In this document: in pieces, positions 63,003 through 64,000 of the stretch | Position numbering within the stretch: position 1 is the first letter of the stretch | Layout: each line of letters begins with the position of its first letter | Assembly (NCBI GenBank): GCA_014529385.2 | Contig: CM043971.1 | Location: 55,995,209 to 56,059,208, forward strand | Direction of reading: 5' to 3' | Length of the DNA stretch: 64,000 nucleotides | Origin: Adiantum capillus-veneris | Taxonomy: Eukaryota > Streptophyta > Polypodiopsida > Polypodiales > Pteridaceae | The notes under the pieces: model-generated | Seen by the model: the letters and a program-made list of their open reading frames with translations, nothing else | What the model was told of the DNA's origin: nothing | Database searches by the model: none | Position numbers and translations under genes: made by a program

Positions 63003-64000
63003 TTATCCTTGAATGCCGATTAAAGATGAGCAAAAGCTCAACTTCTCCTTGTTGACCACCTTTGTAAACATGTCTACAGGATTTTCACTTGTATGCACCT
63101 TTCCTAGCTTTAGTTGTCCCTCTTCCAAAAGAGTGCGTATGAAGTGATATCTCACCTCAATGTGCTTTGTCCTTGAATGAAAGGCTGAGTTCTTCGCAAG
63201 ATGGATAGCGCTTTGGCTATCACTGTACAAGACACAATTGTCTTGTTTGAATCCAAGCTCTTCTAAGAATCTATGAAGCCACAGAATTTCTTTGCTTGCC
63301 TCTGTCATTGCTACATACTCTGCTTTCGTGGTAGAAAGTGAAACCACTTTCTGCAGCTTTGAAGCCCAGCTTACTGCTGTGCCTCCAACCGTGAACACAT
63401 AGCCAGTAGTGCTCCTTCGAGTATCTTTGTCACCTGCCATATCTGCATCAGCATACCCTTCTAAAAAAATATCAGTTCCTCCAAAATACAAAGCATTTGT
63501 TGTTGTCCCTTTTAGATACCTAAGTATCCACTTCACAGCTTGCCAATGCTCTTTACCTGGGTTGTCCATGAACCTACTCACAACTCCCACTGCATGTGTA
63601 ATGTCTGGCCTTGTCCAGACCATAGCATACATTAGAGAACCTACCGCTGCAGCATATGGAACTTTAGACATATAGGCTATCTCCTCTTGTGTCTTTGGAC
63701 ACATATCCTTCGTTAGTTTAAAATGACCAGCCAAAGGTGTAGAAACTGGTTTTGCATTTTGCATTGCAAACTTTTCTAGTACCTTCTTGATGTAATCTTC
63801 TTGAGATAGCTTTATTGTCTTCTTCGTCCTGTCCCTTGATATTTTCATACCAAGTATCCTCTTTGCAGCACCTAAATCTTTCATTGAAAAAGATTTGGAC
63901 AGCTCCTCTTTTAGGTCTTTGATGTCCTGCATGTTAGCACTTGCAATCAACATGTCATCAACATACAACATTAGGATGATGAATTTCCCATCTCCCAAAT
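63003..64000 (-). CDS. copia reverse transcriptase (C-terminal) and RNase H
   Basis: An uninterrupted frame of over 330 residues, open to the window edge. It contains the RT catalytic LYVDDMLIAS, the thumb motifs MKDLGAAKRILGM and YAAAVGSLMYAMVWTRPDI, then RNase H with GYADADMAGD, TKAEYVAM, YSDSQSAIHLAKN and TKHIEVRYHFIR. All expected acidic catalytic residues are present. It ends IGIQG followed by TAA, 60 bases before the LTR, as in active copia elements. Confidence 0.93.
   Translation of the reverse strand, partial: LGDGKFIILMLYVDDMLIASANMQDIKDLKEELSKSFSMKDLGAAKRILGMKISRDRTKKTIKLSQEDYIKKVLEKFAMQNAKPVSTPLAGHFKLTKDMCPKTQEEIAYMSKVPYAAAVGSLMYAMVWTRPDITHAVGVVSRFMDNPGKEHWQAVKWILRYLKGTTTNALYFGGTDIFLEGYADADMAGDKDTRRSTTGYVFTVGGTAVSWASKLQKVVSLSTTKAEYVAMTEASKEILWLHRFLEELGFKQDNCVLYSDSQSAIHLAKNSAFHSRTKHIEVRYHFIRTLLEEGQLKLGKVHTSENPVDMFTKVVNKEKLSFCSSLIGIQG

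Larger units (their letters stand above)
62151..64000 (-). mobile_element. Ty1/copia element, 3' half (continues beyond window)
   Basis: 3' LTR at 62151-62942, a polypurine tract (CAAGTGGGAGAT on minus) immediately inside, and an intact RT-RNase H frame running off the right edge. It belongs to a different family from copia A by LTR sequence. Intact coding suggests a young insertion. Confidence 0.92.

Overview
The window looks like a repeat-rich nuclear stretch of a land-plant genome. A seed-free vascular plant such as a fern is my best guess, but that is inference. The evidence is two long intronless PLS-type pentatricopeptide-repeat (PPR) genes, plant-type Ty1/copia and Ty3/gypsy elements primed by initiator tRNA-Met, LINE remnants, short GT-AG introns of 69-92 nt, and many GA/CT microsatellites. 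Almost everything other than the two PPR genes is mobile-element sequence in various states of decay.

Layout. 1-2516: a copia element on the minus strand, cut by the window edge. 4950-5790: a fragment of an unusual transposase-like gene, abutting a truncated copia copy (5790-6921). 6.9-24.6 kb: sparse sequence with microsatellites, homopolymers, LTR and priming-site remnants, and degenerate copia and gypsy pieces. 24657-26987: PPR gene 1 (minus). 27.3-29.4 kb: a LINE fragment joined to copia copy 3. 31.8-42.9 kb: the most unusual block, described below. 46552-48885: PPR gene 2 (plus). 52.3-55.7 kb: a decayed copia on plus, a copia reverse-transcriptase scrap and a LINE 3' end on minus. 56175-62070: a complete but dead gypsy element with 122/123-bp LTRs and a 5-bp target duplication, carrying a tRNA-Lys-like SINE-type insertion in its leader. 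62151-64000: the 3' half of a young, intact copia element.

The 31.8-42.9 kb block holds decayed but recognisable genes that do not belong to LTR elements or LINEs. On minus there is a histone H3-fold protein with an acidic repeated tail (33316-34575). Downstream of it is a C48/Ulp1-like cysteine protease domain with canonical His-Asp spacing (31777-32987). On plus there is an unknown multi-exon gene (38457-40339). On minus again there is a transposase-like gene (40130-42904) whose N-terminal part has a diverged paralogue at 4950-5790. Three arrays of long palindromes lie in introns or just upstream of these genes, with units of 106 bp, 273 bp and a looser pair, all sharing a core close to ACCAAGCGAA. 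Five of the premature stops read as C-to-T changes at CG or CHG sites, as expected for a methylated transposon. My interpretation is a large DNA transposon of a class I cannot name, carrying a histone H3-like gene and a SUMO-protease-like domain. The parts are seen in the sequence. Their grouping into one element is inferred, and its ends were not found.

The two PPR genes probably encode organelle-targeted RNA-binding proteins. They share no operon-like relationship with the surrounding mobile elements.
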